Origin: an uncultured Psychrobacter sp.
Lineage (GTDB): Bacteria > Pseudomonadota > Gammaproteobacteria > Pseudomonadales > Moraxellaceae
Assembly (NCBI GenBank): GCA_947501045.1
Contig: CANMUI010000002.1
Span: 248,001 to 312,000 of the forward strand
Reading direction: 5' to 3'
DNA: 64,000 nucleotides
A program made the position numbers and the translations under genes. Within the stretch, counting starts at the first letter, position 1, and each line of letters begins with the position of its first letter. Below, piece by piece: positions 45,441 through 54,588 of the stretch. The notes beneath the pieces were generated by a model, which saw only the letters and a program-made list of their open reading frames with translations, was not told the DNA's origin and ran no database searches.

Positions 45441-46226
45441 CTATTCGGTAAAACTCACTGAAACACTATTAAGACCATCTATAGTAGCGCTAAAGGTATC
45501 ATTTGATTCCACAGCTATCATAGGCCCCAAAGCGCCTGATAGCACCACATCGCCTGCTCTAAGTGGTTGACCATTTTCGATCATCATATTAGCGAGCCAT
45601 AGCGTAGCTAACAAAGGATTGCCTAGACAGGCGCGGCCTTCTCCTTCTGAGACTACTTCATTGCCTTTTGACAGCTGCATTTGGCAATTTTCTAAATCTA
45701 ATTGGCTTAAGGGTACCGGCGTGGTTCCCATAATAATCCCGCCATAAGAGGCGTTATCAGCGATAGTATCAAATAAGCTGATGTCCCAATTCTCAACGCG
45801 GCTATCGACAATCTCCAAAGCAGCAACAGCGTAATCAACAGCATTGATGACATCGATAATAGTGAGATTATCAGCGTCCAAGTCAGATTTGAGCACAAAG
45901 GCAATCTCAGCTTCTATTTTGGGCTGCAAAAACTGACTTGCAGGTATCTGTGCCCCTGAACAATAGCAAGTATCGGCATAGACCATTCCGTAATCAGGTT
46001 GATCAACGCCCAGCTGTGCTTGTACCGCAGTTGAAGTCAGACCGATTTTGCGGCCAATAGTGACCCTGCCTTGCTCGCTCCAGCGGCGGTGATTCTCTTG
46101 CTGGATTTGGTAAGCCAAGGCAATATCTTTAACGTCCACTTGATGACGCAGCGGCGCGACTGCTCCTTTTTTATAAGCATCAAAAAGTGAGGGGGCTAGG
46201 TTTGCTGGGCTATGCTTATTGCTCAT
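45441..46226 (-). CDS. 2-oxopent-4-enoate hydratase
   Basis: The 261-residue product is of the DmpE/BphH/MhpD family: [34 protein letters not shown] (metal Glu pair), [20 protein letters not shown] and [10 protein letters not shown]. It hydrates 2-hydroxypenta-2,4-dienoate, the common product of the ring-fission hydrolase, to 4-hydroxy-2-oxopentanoate. The related 4-oxalocrotonate decarboxylase fold is excluded only by context, since no oxalocrotonate branch genes are visible. Confidence 0.92.
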   Translation of the reverse strand: MSNKHSPANLAPSLFDAYKKGAVAPLRHQVDVKDIALAYQIQQENHRRWSEQGRVTIGRKIGLTSTAVQAQLGVDQPDYGMVYADTCYCSGAQIPASQFLQPKIEAEIAFVLKSDLDADNLTIIDVINAVDYAVAALEIVDSRVENWDISLFDTIADNASYGGIIMGTTPVPLSQLDLENCQMQLSKGNEVVSEGEGRACLGNPLLATLWLANMMIENGQPLRAGDVVLSGALGPMIAVESNDTFSATIDGLNSVSVSFTE

Positions 46227-46305
46227 AATTTATAATTCTCGTGTTAACTGTTTTCATATTTATAATTTTCGTGTCTACAGCACTTATAACTGCAAGTTAT
46301 GAATG

Positions 46306-47193
46306 TTATTTGCGCGGAGGACGTTGGAATTTATGTCCCCAAGCTGAATTGACGTGATGAACTTTGACGTGCCAACTATCATCATCCACCTCTATAGCAC
46401 CCCAGCCGAATTCGACATCGAAACCAGAAGGACTCATAGTATAAAAGGACAACATCTCGTCATTGGAGTGGCGACCTAGGGTAAATGAGAAATGCGCGCC
46501 CGCTTTTTCAGCAGCGTCCATAGCCCGGCCAACGTCATCGATATCATCGACTTGCAGCATAATGTGCGCGATCTTTGCAGGAATGGGCACTGGGGCCAGC
46601 GCCAAAGAGTGATGGCGACCGTTACAGCGTAAAAAAGAGATGTTCAAAGGTTTACCAGGAATGACCTCGGTATTGATGTAATCTGAGACTTTAAACCCTA
46701 ACAGCTGGGTATAAAAAGCTTCTTGGGCGGCGTGATCTTTACTAATGAGCACGATATGACCAAGCCCTTGCTCACCGGTGACAAAGCGAAAGCCTCTGGG
46801 ACTGACAAAAGGTTTATTGGTCATTTGCAATGGGCCATAAAAAGCTTCGCAGCGCGTGCCATCAGGATCACTAAAGACAATGAGCTCTTTGACTTGTCGC
46901 GCTTTGGCTAGCTCCTCTGAACCTACCTCGAAATCAACGCCTTCAGCAGTCAAACGCGCTTTTAAGCTCTCTAGGTCGCGCTGATCGCTGACCTCCCAGC
47001 CCACATAATCAAGATTATCATGCTCAGCGTTTGTTAAACGAATACGCCAAGCATAAGAGTCGATACGGATTAACATATCGCCGTTATCATCATCTGTGAT
47101 ACTGACGCCAAGTATGTTTTCAGCGTAATCGCGCCAGCCTTTTGGGTCGGAGATAGAAAATCCAAGATAGCCCAAAGCTTTAATTTCTGACAT
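46306..47193 (-). CDS. Extradiol ring-cleavage dioxygenase (type I, BphC-like)
   Basis: The 295-residue, two-domain vicinal-oxygen-chelate enzyme has iron ligands H146 (GLGHIVL), H210 (KIAHIMLQV) and E261 (GFDVEFGW). Active-site H195 (GRHHSLAL), H242 (GRHSND) and Y251 are also present, matching the residues known in BphC. It opens a catechol ring next to the hydroxyls with O2. It stands between the ferredoxin reductase and hydratase genes. Preference for biphenyl-, alkyl- or carboxyalkyl-catechols is not determinable by eye. Confidence 0.93.
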   Translation of the reverse strand: MSEIKALGYLGFSISDPKGWRDYAENILGVSITDDDNGDMLIRIDSYAWRIRLTNAEHDNLDYVGWEVSDQRDLESLKARLTAEGVDFEVGSEELAKARQVKELIVFSDPDGTRCEAFYGPLQMTNKPFVSPRGFRFVTGEQGLGHIVLISKDHAAQEAFYTQLLGFKVSDYINTEVIPGKPLNISFLRCNGRHHSLALAPVPIPAKIAHIMLQVDDIDDVGRAMDAAEKAGAHFSFTLGRHSNDEMLSFYTMSPSGFDVEFGWGAIEVDDDSWHVKVHHVNSAWGHKFQRPPRK

Positions 47194-47251
47194 GTTAAAG
47201 TTCCTTTTTAACTGCTTTATCGTTTAAATACTGGATCGTTTACGCTTTATC

Positions 47252-48493
47252 TTAACCGCGCATCAGCTTACGCAGTGGTACCTCTATATCAACCAACTGT
47301 GAAGGCTCGATATGTACATCGTTCTTAATCATGCGCATCGCCGCACGCACCGCATTGGGATTATTGACACTTACCGCCCCCACAACACGATTATCAACGA
47401 CACTAAAGTACACAGGCCAATCACCCTCGTCTCTGACGACTAAATGCTCTTTAGTAGGCAAAATCTTACCGGCCATCTCTATATGTAAGTCGCCTTGATC
47501 TGACCAAAACCAATCAACGGGCTCTGGTGGAAGCGCTTCGTTTAGAATCGATGCCGCAGTACGCTCGCCTTGATACTGTGCTGATTGCCAATGCTCGTGG
47601 CGTATAGTGGAGCCATCAGGCTGAGTCACTGCCGCCACATCGCCAGCGGCATAAATGCCCGGAAACATGGTAGCTTGGTTTTCATCGACCTGAATGCCGC
47701 CCGTCGTTTTATTCAAAATCTGCGATTTGATCGCATCAGAAAAATAAGGCGTTTCTGGAATCATACCTACGCCCATGACTACAGCATCGACATCAATTGC
47801 GGTGTCATCGTCAAACAAGATAGACACCTGACCATCTGTCTGCTCTATAAACTTATTGATGCGGCAGTTAGTAACCAGCTCTACCCCTTGTCCGCAATGA
47901 TTTTCTACAATTTTCTCGCAAAGCGCCTCAGGTAATAGATGCGCCATAGGCAGTTCAACCGCATCTAACCAATGCACTAAAGCACCAGACTGAGATAAAG
48001 AAGCCGTAGTTTCAGCTCCGATAAAGCCGCCGCCAATAACTGCGACGCGAGCATTGGGTTTTATTCTTTGACGCAAATTATGAGCATCTTCATAGTTGCG
48101 TAGCACCAATACTTGCGATAAATTAGCACCTTCTATAGGTAAACGTCTGGCTTCCCCGCCTGTTGCTAATACTATGACATCAGCGCTTAACTCTTCGCCT
48201 GATTCAAGAATGACTTTACGTGATACAGGATCTACTTGATCAACACACGCGCCAAATTGAGTGTTGATATTAAACGCCACTAATTCGTCATCTTTTATTA
48301 AAGCGACGTCTTTACTAGTAGTCTCTGCATTCATCAGAATTTGTTTAGACAATGGCGGCCTTTCATAAGCACCATTTTTGTCTTTATCAATCAGCGTAAT
48401 GTCACCCAAAAAGCCACCATTTCGTAGTTGCCGAACACAGTTTATCCCAGCTGCACTAGCACCTACGACGATGACCGACTCAACCTCATTCAT
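47252..48493 (-). CDS. Dioxygenase ferredoxin reductase (FAD, BphA4/HcaD type)
   Basis: The 413-residue product has two dinucleotide folds, VVGASAAGINCVRQLR (FAD) and AVIGGGFIGAETTASLSQ (NADH), plus YERPPLSKQ and the late FAD motif GIYAAGDVAAV. It passes electrons from NADH to the Rieske ferredoxin whose gene overlaps it by 4 bases. Typical length for the family. A C-terminal dimer domain is present. Confidence 0.93.
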   Translation of the reverse strand: MNEVESVIVVGASAAGINCVRQLRNGGFLGDITLIDKDKNGAYERPPLSKQILMNAETTSKDVALIKDDELVAFNINTQFGACVDQVDPVSRKVILESGEELSADVIVLATGGEARRLPIEGANLSQVLVLRNYEDAHNLRQRIKPNARVAVIGGGFIGAETTASLSQSGALVHWLDAVELPMAHLLPEALCEKIVENHCGQGVELVTNCRINKFIEQTDGQVSILFDDDTAIDVDAVVMGVGMIPETPYFSDAIKSQILNKTTGGIQVDENQATMFPGIYAAGDVAAVTQPDGSTIRHEHWQSAQYQGERTAASILNEALPPEPVDWFWSDQGDLHIEMAGKILPTKEHLVVRDEGDWPVYFSVVDNRVVGAVSVNNPNAVRAAMRMIKNDVHIEPSQLVDIEVPLRKLMRG

Positions 48494-48798
48494 TGAGGAA
48501 CCTCAATGTATATCTCGCCATCTTTGATCTCGACTGCATAAGTATTAACCGCTTCCATCGCAGGCGGGTTCTCAGGCACTCCTGTTTTTAGGCAAAACAC
48601 CGACATATGCAGCGGACACTCAACCGTGTCCCCTTCTACAAAACCATCGCAAAATGAGGCTTGAGCATGCGTACAGGTATCATCGATAGCATATACCTCA
48701 CCGCTTTCGCCGCGAATGACTGCAATAGGCGCTGCAAACTGGTCCAATTTGATCGCTTCACCGATCTCTAAATCATCTAATTTACCGACATGAAACAT
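48490..48798 (-). CDS. Rieske ferredoxin component of the dioxygenase (BphA3/HcaC type)
   Basis: The 102-residue small Rieske protein has cluster ligands C42 and H44 (TCTHAQASF) and C61 and H64 (ECPLHMSVF). It shuttles electrons from the overlapping reductase gene's product to the oxygenase alpha subunit encoded 8 kb further on in the same run. It lies 15 bases after the hydrolase gene. Confidence 0.95.
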   Translation of the reverse strand: MFHVGKLDDLEIGEAIKLDQFAAPIAVIRGESGEVYAIDDTCTHAQASFCDGFVEGDTVECPLHMSVFCLKTGVPENPPAMEAVNTYAVEIKDGEIYIEVPQ

Positions 48799-48813
48799 AA
48801 CTTTTCTACCTTA

Positions 48814-49644
48814 TTATTCTGCTGAAAAATGATTGATAACCAGTTGTAAGAATTCTTTAGGTCTCTCAGCCATTACCCAATGTCCGCAGTTGGCTAATAC
48901 ATGTAAGTCCGCATTCGGCATAGAACGACCCAGCTTAAAGCCCATCTCTGTTGGCACTACTTTGTCTTCGCGGCCATGAATAACGATAGCCGGGTGCTCA
49001 ATTTTGGCGACCACATGTTCAGGCATCCCCGAAAGCTCGGTCTCACCTTCCTCGTTTGGCTCTATGAGCAGCTTACGCAGACCTTCTTGAGCACCCGGAA
49101 TAAGGCTGGTTTGATAACGCTCCTCCACCAACTCATCGGTGATGGTCTCTGGATGATAAGGGAAGTGTGACATCGCTTTACGCATGTTTTCACGTGATGG
49201 TGTATAGTCCCAGCCAGAACGCAGGCCCGGAGTCATATAGAATTTGTCACAAGGGGTGCCCATCAAACAGAGCTTGGAGAAGCGTTCAGGGAAGCGTGCA
49301 GCTGTGGCTAGGGTCAACGAGCCACCAAAGGAGTTACCAATGACATTGGTTTTATCGATCTCAAGCGCATCTAAAAACCCAAGTAAGTGCTTACCCCAGT
49401 GTTTGATGTCATAAGAAAAATTTGGATCTCTTTCGGTATGACCGAAACCTGCCAAATCTGGCGCGATGACGCGAAAGTATTTGGCCAGCTCAGGAATGAT
49501 TTTGCGCCAATTGGTATAAGCAGAGACGCCGGGCCCAGAACCATGAAGCAATAATAAAGGCTCGCCTGCGCCCATTTCTAAATAGTTAGTTTGCAGTCCA
49601 AACGCTTCAATTGTTTTACCTTTGCCAGAGTCAGTGACTTGCAT
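48814..49644 (-). CDS. meta-cleavage product hydrolase (alpha/beta fold, DmpD/CumD/BphD-like)
   Basis: The 276-residue hydrolase has HGSGPGVSAYTNWR (oxyanion), nucleophile Ser in GNSFGGSLTLA, Asp in HGREDKVVP and His in NCGHWVMAE. The stretch LMGTPCDKFYMTPGLRSGWDY resembles XylF/CumD-type hydrolases that act on alkyl-substituted ring-fission products. It releases a carboxylic acid and 2-hydroxypenta-2,4-dienoate. It is the first gene of the leftward catabolic run, transcribed divergently from a TetR gene. Confidence 0.92.
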   Translation of the reverse strand: MQVTDSGKGKTIEAFGLQTNYLEMGAGEPLLLLHGSGPGVSAYTNWRKIIPELAKYFRVIAPDLAGFGHTERDPNFSYDIKHWGKHLLGFLDALEIDKTNVIGNSFGGSLTLATAARFPERFSKLCLMGTPCDKFYMTPGLRSGWDYTPSRENMRKAMSHFPYHPETITDELVEERYQTSLIPGAQEGLRKLLIEPNEEGETELSGMPEHVVAKIEHPAIVIHGREDKVVPTEMGFKLGRSMPNADLHVLANCGHWVMAERPKEFLQLVINHFSAE

Positions 49645-49833
49645 ATTTGATCTTCCTTGATATCTAGTTCTCTTAAATAGTTGTTTTCCTTCTTATTTAC
49701 AGTAATGTAATTAATTCATCGTGTCAATACGCCACCGTATGTTTTTATTTTTTTTTGTGCTAAACTCTAATCACAGTATGTAAATACACTATGTTTGTTG
49801 ACCATATAATCTACAACTTTGGGAGGGTATTGA
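49645..49833. promoter_or_regulatory. Divergent promoter/operator region, meta-cleavage operon / tetR
   Basis: The 189-base region holds three symmetric elements: TTACA-GTAA-TGTAA at 49697-49710, ATAC-GCCACC-GTAT at 49727-49740, and an imperfect palindrome AGTATGTAAATACACT at 49775-49790. A TetR dimer would be expected to bind one or more of them. Which one is the operator cannot be decided by eye. Confidence 0.5.
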
Positions 49834-50400
49834 GTGAGCTTGACTAGCAAAAAACCTTCACAATCAAGTAGTTTGACAGCTGAAGACTGGCTACAAATAG
49901 CAGAGTCTGAGCTAGCTAAACACGGTATATCTGCAATAAAGGTTGAAGTGTTAGCGAAGAAACTAAAGGTGACCAAAGGCAGCTTTTATTGGCATTTTAG
50001 CGATCGCAACGATCTGTTTAGACAATTGTTAACCAGATGGCGTGCCCGCTCTACCAGTGCCATTATTAATCGTATCAATAGTGCTAATTTAACGCCAAAA
50101 GGACGTTTAAAGGAATTGTTTTTGCTGCCCCATCGGCAGACAGGACGCATCGATGGCGCTGCATTGGAGCTGGCAATACGTAATTGGTCACAGAATAACA
50201 GTATTGTGAAAAAAAGCTTAAATGATGTTGATAACTACCGTCTTACTTTTATTGCTGAGATTTACGAAGCTTTAGAATACGATAAACCGCAAGCTGAGCT
50301 GATGGCTGCGAGGTTTTATTACACCATCTTAGGGATGTCGATGATCGAAACTGAGCAGACTGACGAGCATGTTGAGCGAATATTTGAAACGCTGTTGTAA
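49834..50400 (+). CDS. TetR-family transcriptional regulator
   Basis: The 188-residue product has an N-terminal helix-turn-helix (ALxxxG-type EVLAKKLKVTKGSFYWHF, the classic TetR recognition helix) and a variable ligand domain. The start is GTG at 49834 with GGGAGGG 6 bases upstream. Divergent from the meta-cleavage operon, it is the natural candidate repressor of that operon, relieved by a pathway compound or CoA ester (inference). Confidence 0.9.
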   Translation: MSLTSKKPSQSSSLTAEDWLQIAESELAKHGISAIKVEVLAKKLKVTKGSFYWHFSDRNDLFRQLLTRWRARSTSAIINRINSANLTPKGRLKELFLLPHRQTGRIDGAALELAIRNWSQNNSIVKKSLNDVDNYRLTFIAEIYEALEYDKPQAELMAARFYYTILGMSMIETEQTDEHVERIFETLL

Positions 50401-50498
50401 TTTGAAACGCTATTGTAGGTAGTGGCGTTTTAATCATTGTAGTTGTATCGCTAATATATTTTGTATTAGTACCATTAACCACCATCGAAAAGGAATTG

Positions 50499-51569
50499 AT
50501 GATGAAATTAAAGTTGAACGCAGGGATTGCTCTAGCGGCCTTAATCAGCTTTACTGGCTGTAGTCAGCAAAGCGAGACAACAAGTACAAACGCAGATAAT
50601 TCAACTGCAAGCTCCCAAGACGTGACTACCTTACGTCTTTCACATTTTTGGCCAAGCACGGCGGCTATGCAGACGGAAGTTTTGGAGCCATGGGCCAAAC
50701 AAATAGAAGAAGACTCTAATGGCAGACTGGTTATTGAGCTCTTTCCTTCTGCTACTCTTAGTAAGCCTGACACCACTTATGATTCTGTAGTAAATGGTAC
50801 TGTTGATATTGGCGCTCAGGTTTTAGGCTATATCAATGGTCGTTTCCAGCTTACCCAGATTGCTGAGCTGCCAGGCCTTGCTAATTCGGGTACCCAAATG
50901 AGCTGTATGCTACAAAAGCTTTATGACGACGGCGATATCTCTAATGAGTTTGAAGATACTAAACCGCTGTTTATGATTGGGGCCGGTCCTAGTGTTATTC
51001 ATACTGTTGATAACCCTATTCGCACGCCAGATGATTTAAGAGGTTTGCGTATCCGCCGGCCTTCAACGATCGCAGGTGATGTTATCGAGATGTCAGGGGG
51101 ATCGCCTGTTGGTTTGCCGGTCTCGGATCTATACACCTCTTTACAGCGCGGCGTCATTGACGGTACTAGCCTACCATGGAGTCCTACTGGCGATTTCAAA
51201 CTTACCGAGATCTCAAACACCCATACCAATATCCCTATTTATAGCTCGGCTTTGCTGATGACTATGAATAAAGACAAATACAATAGCCTGCCTGATGATC
51301 TTAAAAAAGTAATCGATGATAATTCAGGAACCGTGATGTCTACCGCAGTGGGCGAGATGTTTAACCGTGAAGACGATAAGTTTCACGATCAAGCGGCAGC
51401 CAAAGGCGACATCATGGTAGATATACCCGATCCTTTAAACGATCCAGCATGGGGACCTATACTTACACAGGCGACCCAAAAGTATTTAGACGATGTTGAG
51501 GCAACGGGACTACCTGCTCAAGAGGTCTATCAAAAAGCGCAAGTAGCCAGTGAGTTTTGTCAGTCTTAA
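50499..51569 (+). CDS. TRAP-type (DctP) substrate-binding lipoprotein 1
   Basis: The product is about 356 residues: a lipoprotein signal with lipobox FTGC, a Ser/Thr-rich linker, then a DctP-type solute-binding fold (LRLSHFWPSTAAM, GLRIRRPSTIAGDV with the substrate Arg, SDLYTSLQRGVIDG). No DctQ or DctM membrane subunit gene lies nearby, so its permease must be elsewhere or the protein works without one. Expected ligand is an organic or aromatic acid. ATG at 50499 is preferred to the TTG at 50496. Confidence 0.88.
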   Translation: MMKLKLNAGIALAALISFTGCSQQSETTSTNADNSTASSQDVTTLRLSHFWPSTAAMQTEVLEPWAKQIEEDSNGRLVIELFPSATLSKPDTTYDSVVNGTVDIGAQVLGYINGRFQLTQIAELPGLANSGTQMSCMLQKLYDDGDISNEFEDTKPLFMIGAGPSVIHTVDNPIRTPDDLRGLRIRRPSTIAGDVIEMSGGSPVGLPVSDLYTSLQRGVIDGTSLPWSPTGDFKLTEISNTHTNIPIYSSALLMTMNKDKYNSLPDDLKKVIDDNSGTVMSTAVGEMFNREDDKFHDQAAAKGDIMVDIPDPLNDPAWGPILTQATQKYLDDVEATGLPAQEVYQKAQVASEFCQS

Positions 51570-51725
51570 TTTGAAATATTTTTTATTAGGGCTGGTTATC
51601 AAAGCTTGTCAGTAGATATAGCAGCCCTTTTCTGATTTTTGATTTGGAGTATATTTTTACCTTTTAGTACCTCTAAGTACTAAGTATTAGCCTCACTATC
51701 TACTATGGAAAAGGAATTCATAATT

Positions 51726-52808
51726 ATGACGACTGTAACAAAACGCAAGCTTACTGCAGGTATAACGCTAGCTGCTTTGATGGGCATCACGGGCTGCTCG
51801 CAGCAAAGCGCTACAGAAGCTACAAGTACAGCAGACACTACAGCTACTAGCTCTCAAGAGGTAACTACTTTACGTCTGTCACATTTTTGGCCAAGCACGG
51901 CGGCTATGCATACTGAGGTCGTAGAACCTTGGGCCCAAAAAATTGCCGAAGAATCAGATGGCAGGCTACTCGTTGAGATCTACCCTTCTGCTTCGCTTAG
52001 CAAACCTGATGTGACCTATGATTCTGTTGCCAAAGGTACTGTTGATATTGGTATTCAGGTTCCAGGCTATATCAATGGCCGCTTTCCTCTGACTCAGGTT
52101 GCTGAGCTGCCAGGGCTGTCTAATACGGCCGGCCAGATGAGCTGTATGCTACAAAAGCTCTACGATGATGGCGATATCTCAAGCGAGTATGAGGATACTA
52201 AACTGCTCTTTATGATTGGCGCCGGTCCCAGCGTTATTCATAGCATTGATACAGCCATTCGTACACCAGCTGATATGAAGGGTCTGCGTATCCGCCGTCC
52301 TTCAGATATTGCGGGTAATATTATTGAAATTGCAGGCGCGTCTCCAGTTGGCTTGCCAGCTTCTGATCTTTATACCTCGCTCCAGCGCGGTGTTATCGAT
52401 GGCATGAGCCTACCTTGGAGTCCCGCCGGTTCATTTAAGTTGACTGAGATTGTCAACAACCACACCAATATGCCTATCTATAGCTCCGCTTTGCTAATGG
52501 CTATGAACAAAGATAAATACAACAGCCTGCCTGATGATCTTAAAAAAGTCATTGATGATAACTCAGGAGTTTCTATGGCGATGGCTGCAGGTGAGATGTT
52601 CGACAAAGAGGACAGCAAATTTCGCGCTGAGTCAAAAGCCAAAGGCGATGTAATGATAGATATTCCTGATCCTTTGAATGATCCAAATTGGGGTCCAGTA
52701 TTGAAAGAGGCGACACAAAAATATCTAAACGATGTTGAGGCAGCCGGCCTAGATGCTCAAGCAGCCTACCAAAAAGCGCAAGCGGCTAGTACGGCTTGTG
52801 AGACTTAA
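51726..52808 (+). CDS. TRAP-type (DctP) substrate-binding lipoprotein 2
   Basis: This 360-residue tandem paralogue of the preceding gene has lipobox ITGC. It shares LRLSHFWPSTAAM, MSCMLQKLYDDGDIS, FMIGAGPSVIH, GLRIRRPSDIAG and NSLPDDLKKVIDDNSG. Both leaders contain AAAAGGAATT before the start, which is why I take ATG at 51726 rather than 51705. Cysteines near both ends (MSCM, the C-terminal TACET / EFCQS) may form a disulphide. High identity indicates recent duplication; differences in the ligand region could give two specificities. Confidence 0.88.
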   Translation: MTTVTKRKLTAGITLAALMGITGCSQQSATEATSTADTTATSSQEVTTLRLSHFWPSTAAMHTEVVEPWAQKIAEESDGRLLVEIYPSASLSKPDVTYDSVAKGTVDIGIQVPGYINGRFPLTQVAELPGLSNTAGQMSCMLQKLYDDGDISSEYEDTKLLFMIGAGPSVIHSIDTAIRTPADMKGLRIRRPSDIAGNIIEIAGASPVGLPASDLYTSLQRGVIDGMSLPWSPAGSFKLTEIVNNHTNMPIYSSALLMAMNKDKYNSLPDDLKKVIDDNSGVSMAMAAGEMFDKEDSKFRAESKAKGDVMIDIPDPLNDPNWGPVLKEATQKYLNDVEAAGLDAQAAYQKAQAASTACET

Positions 52809-52891
52809 TTTATTTAAAAACCTTTAAATTAAGGGTAGTTGTATAGTAAAGCGTGTTTTTAACTTCAATAACGCATTAATAAGGATAGTTT

Positions 52892-53566
52892 ATGCATTAT
52901 TCTCCCAAAAAAGATGGTGCGCGTAGTCACGGTCTGCCCTTTGATCCGTTCAAAAGCAGCACCGTACCCCGTCCTATCGGCTGGATCTCGACGATATCTA
53001 AAGATGGCAAGCCCAATCTTGCTCCTTATAGCCAATACCAAAACTTAACTTGGGATCCACCGATGGTGATGTTTGTCGCCAACCAGTCCAACGTAGATGA
53101 CGGTCAAAGCCGCAAGGATACGGTACGTAATATTGAACAAACCGGGTGGTTTGTCTGGAATATGGCTACTTATGACTTACGTGAAGCGGTCAACAAATCT
53201 GCCAAAGCGCTGCCTTATGGCGAAGATGAGTTTGAATTTGCTGGTGTTACCAAGGCTGATTGCATTGAGGCACCTGCGCCGCGAGTGGCCGAATCACCCA
53301 TCAACTTTGAGATTGAATATGTGCAGTCTATCCGTATTCCAACGGGGGACGCCGTCTCAACATTCGATATTATTATCGGCCGGGTGGCCCATGTTCATAT
53401 CAAAGATGAGTTCATTATGGACAATGGTAAAATCGATATTGAAGCTATCAAGCCCTTAGCCCGTCTTGGATACTATGATTATACGGTCGTAGAAAAGATA
53501 TTTGAGATGAAGGCCCCTGGTGCATCAGAGGGCGAGCTTGCAGGTTTGGAAGGACGAACAGACTAG
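52892..53566 (+). CDS. Flavin reductase-like (FMN-binding split barrel) protein
   Basis: The 224-residue product has the flavin reductase domain: DPFKSSTVPRPIGWISTIS, GKPNLAPYSQYQNLTWDPP, DTVRNIEQTGWFVWNM and PLARLGYYDY. Such proteins reduce FMN/FAD for two-component monooxygenases or act as stand-alone FMN oxidoreductases. No partner oxygenase is adjacent; the nearest FMN enzyme is the nitronate monooxygenase-like protein at 42447. It follows the binding-protein pair by 83 bases and ends at a bidirectional terminator. Confidence 0.87.
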   Translation: MHYSPKKDGARSHGLPFDPFKSSTVPRPIGWISTISKDGKPNLAPYSQYQNLTWDPPMVMFVANQSNVDDGQSRKDTVRNIEQTGWFVWNMATYDLREAVNKSAKALPYGEDEFEFAGVTKADCIEAPAPRVAESPINFEIEYVQSIRIPTGDAVSTFDIIIGRVAHVHIKDEFIMDNGKIDIEAIKPLARLGYYDYTVVEKIFEMKAPGASEGELAGLEGRTD

Positions 53567-53587
53567 AATATCTCCATTGAACCATAC

Positions 53588-53617
53588 TCAACACTAGTTA
53601 CGATTAACTGGTGTTGA
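53588..53617. terminator. Bidirectional terminator, flavin reductase / LysR genes
   Basis: A 13-base stem TCAACACTAGTTA (53588-53600), loop CGAT, TAACTGGTGTTGA (53605-53617) with one wobble pair, between convergent genes. Confidence 0.75.
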
Positions 53618-53658
53618 ATTAATTACTTAACCTAGTTTTGTATTTATTTTAACCCTAC

Positions 53659-54588
53659 CTAAATCTGTTCCCGCTGATAAATAAATCCTTCTTCGTCATA
53701 AATCTGATACGTGACTTCCAATAAAGTTTTCAGCAGCTCTGACTTATCAAAATGCCGGACATTCATGATAACAGGAGATACCAGTAGACCATCTTCAAAT
53801 GGGATATAAGTTACCTCTTGGTTACGCAGATGCTCCAGCGTTTTTGGAACAATGGTTACCCCTTCACCTGCGGCAACTAGTCCTAATGCCACATGTAGCT
53901 CACTGACCTCTGTAAAATGGCTGGGCTTTAAGTTGCGAGCCTCAAATAATTCTAGTACGTAATTGATAAAACTAGGCCGCGGCGCTTTTGGATATAGTAA
54001 TAAGCGCTCCTCTGTCAGATCGGTAAGATTCACATCAATACGCTGAGCGTTAAGCTGCTCCTGTGCCATATGATGGCTTAAGGGTACAGCAACAACCAAA
54101 CTCTCCTCTCTGAGTAAAATACGTCTAACAGACGCATCTTCAAATAGCAACCTGCCAAAGCCTACATCTATCTTGCCACTAGTCAGCGCTTGAGTTTGTT
54201 GCCACGAATTTAGCTCGTGCAGTTTAAGCTCTATGTTAGGATAGACTTGACGAAAGCGCGCAATAACTCTGGGCAAGATTCCGTAGAGAATGGATGAAAC
54301 AAAGCCTATCGACAACGAGCTATCGAACGCGCCTTTACGCATAGTCATGGCACGCAGGTTATCAGATTTTCTTAAAATTTGAATGGCATGCTCATAGAAA
54401 AACTCGCCCGCCTCAGTAAGTTTTAAAGGACGATTGTCTCTATCGATTAAAGTAACGCCTATCTCCTCTTCTAACTGTTTGATCTGGCGGCTTAGAGGGG
54501 GCTGGGAGATATAAAGGCGTTCGGCAGCTTTATTAAAACTTTTTTCCTCTGCTACAGCCACAAAGTAGCGTAAATGTCTAAGCTCCAT
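53659..54588 (-). CDS. catM: LysR-type regulator of the cat/ben genes (CatM/BenM-like)
   Basis: The 309-residue product has the N-terminal HTH ELRHLRYFVAVAEEKSFNKA, AAERLYISQPPLSRQIKQLE and an effector domain. It closely resembles CatM/BenM, which respond to cis,cis-muconate (and benzoate for BenM). It is divergent from catB, with an ATAC-N7-GTAT operator between them. With only one such regulator in view it may control both catBCA and benABCDE. The symbol is by family and position. Confidence 0.87.
   Translation of the reverse strand: MELRHLRYFVAVAEEKSFNKAAERLYISQPPLSRQIKQLEEEIGVTLIDRDNRPLKLTEAGEFFYEHAIQILRKSDNLRAMTMRKGAFDSSLSIGFVSSILYGILPRVIARFRQVYPNIELKLHELNSWQQTQALTSGKIDVGFGRLLFEDASVRRILLREESLVVAVPLSHHMAQEQLNAQRIDVNLTDLTEERLLLYPKAPRPSFINYVLELFEARNLKPSHFTEVSELHVALGLVAAGEGVTIVPKTLEHLRNQEVTYIPFEDGLLVSPVIMNVRHFDKSELLKTLLEVTYQIYDEEGFIYQREQI

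Noticed and set aside
37700..49644. Calling the cluster bph (biphenyl), hca or cum genes by symbol.
   Set aside because: The chemistry is clear but the ring substituent is not; the hydrolase looks alkyl-type while the other parts fit several routes, so symbols would over-claim.
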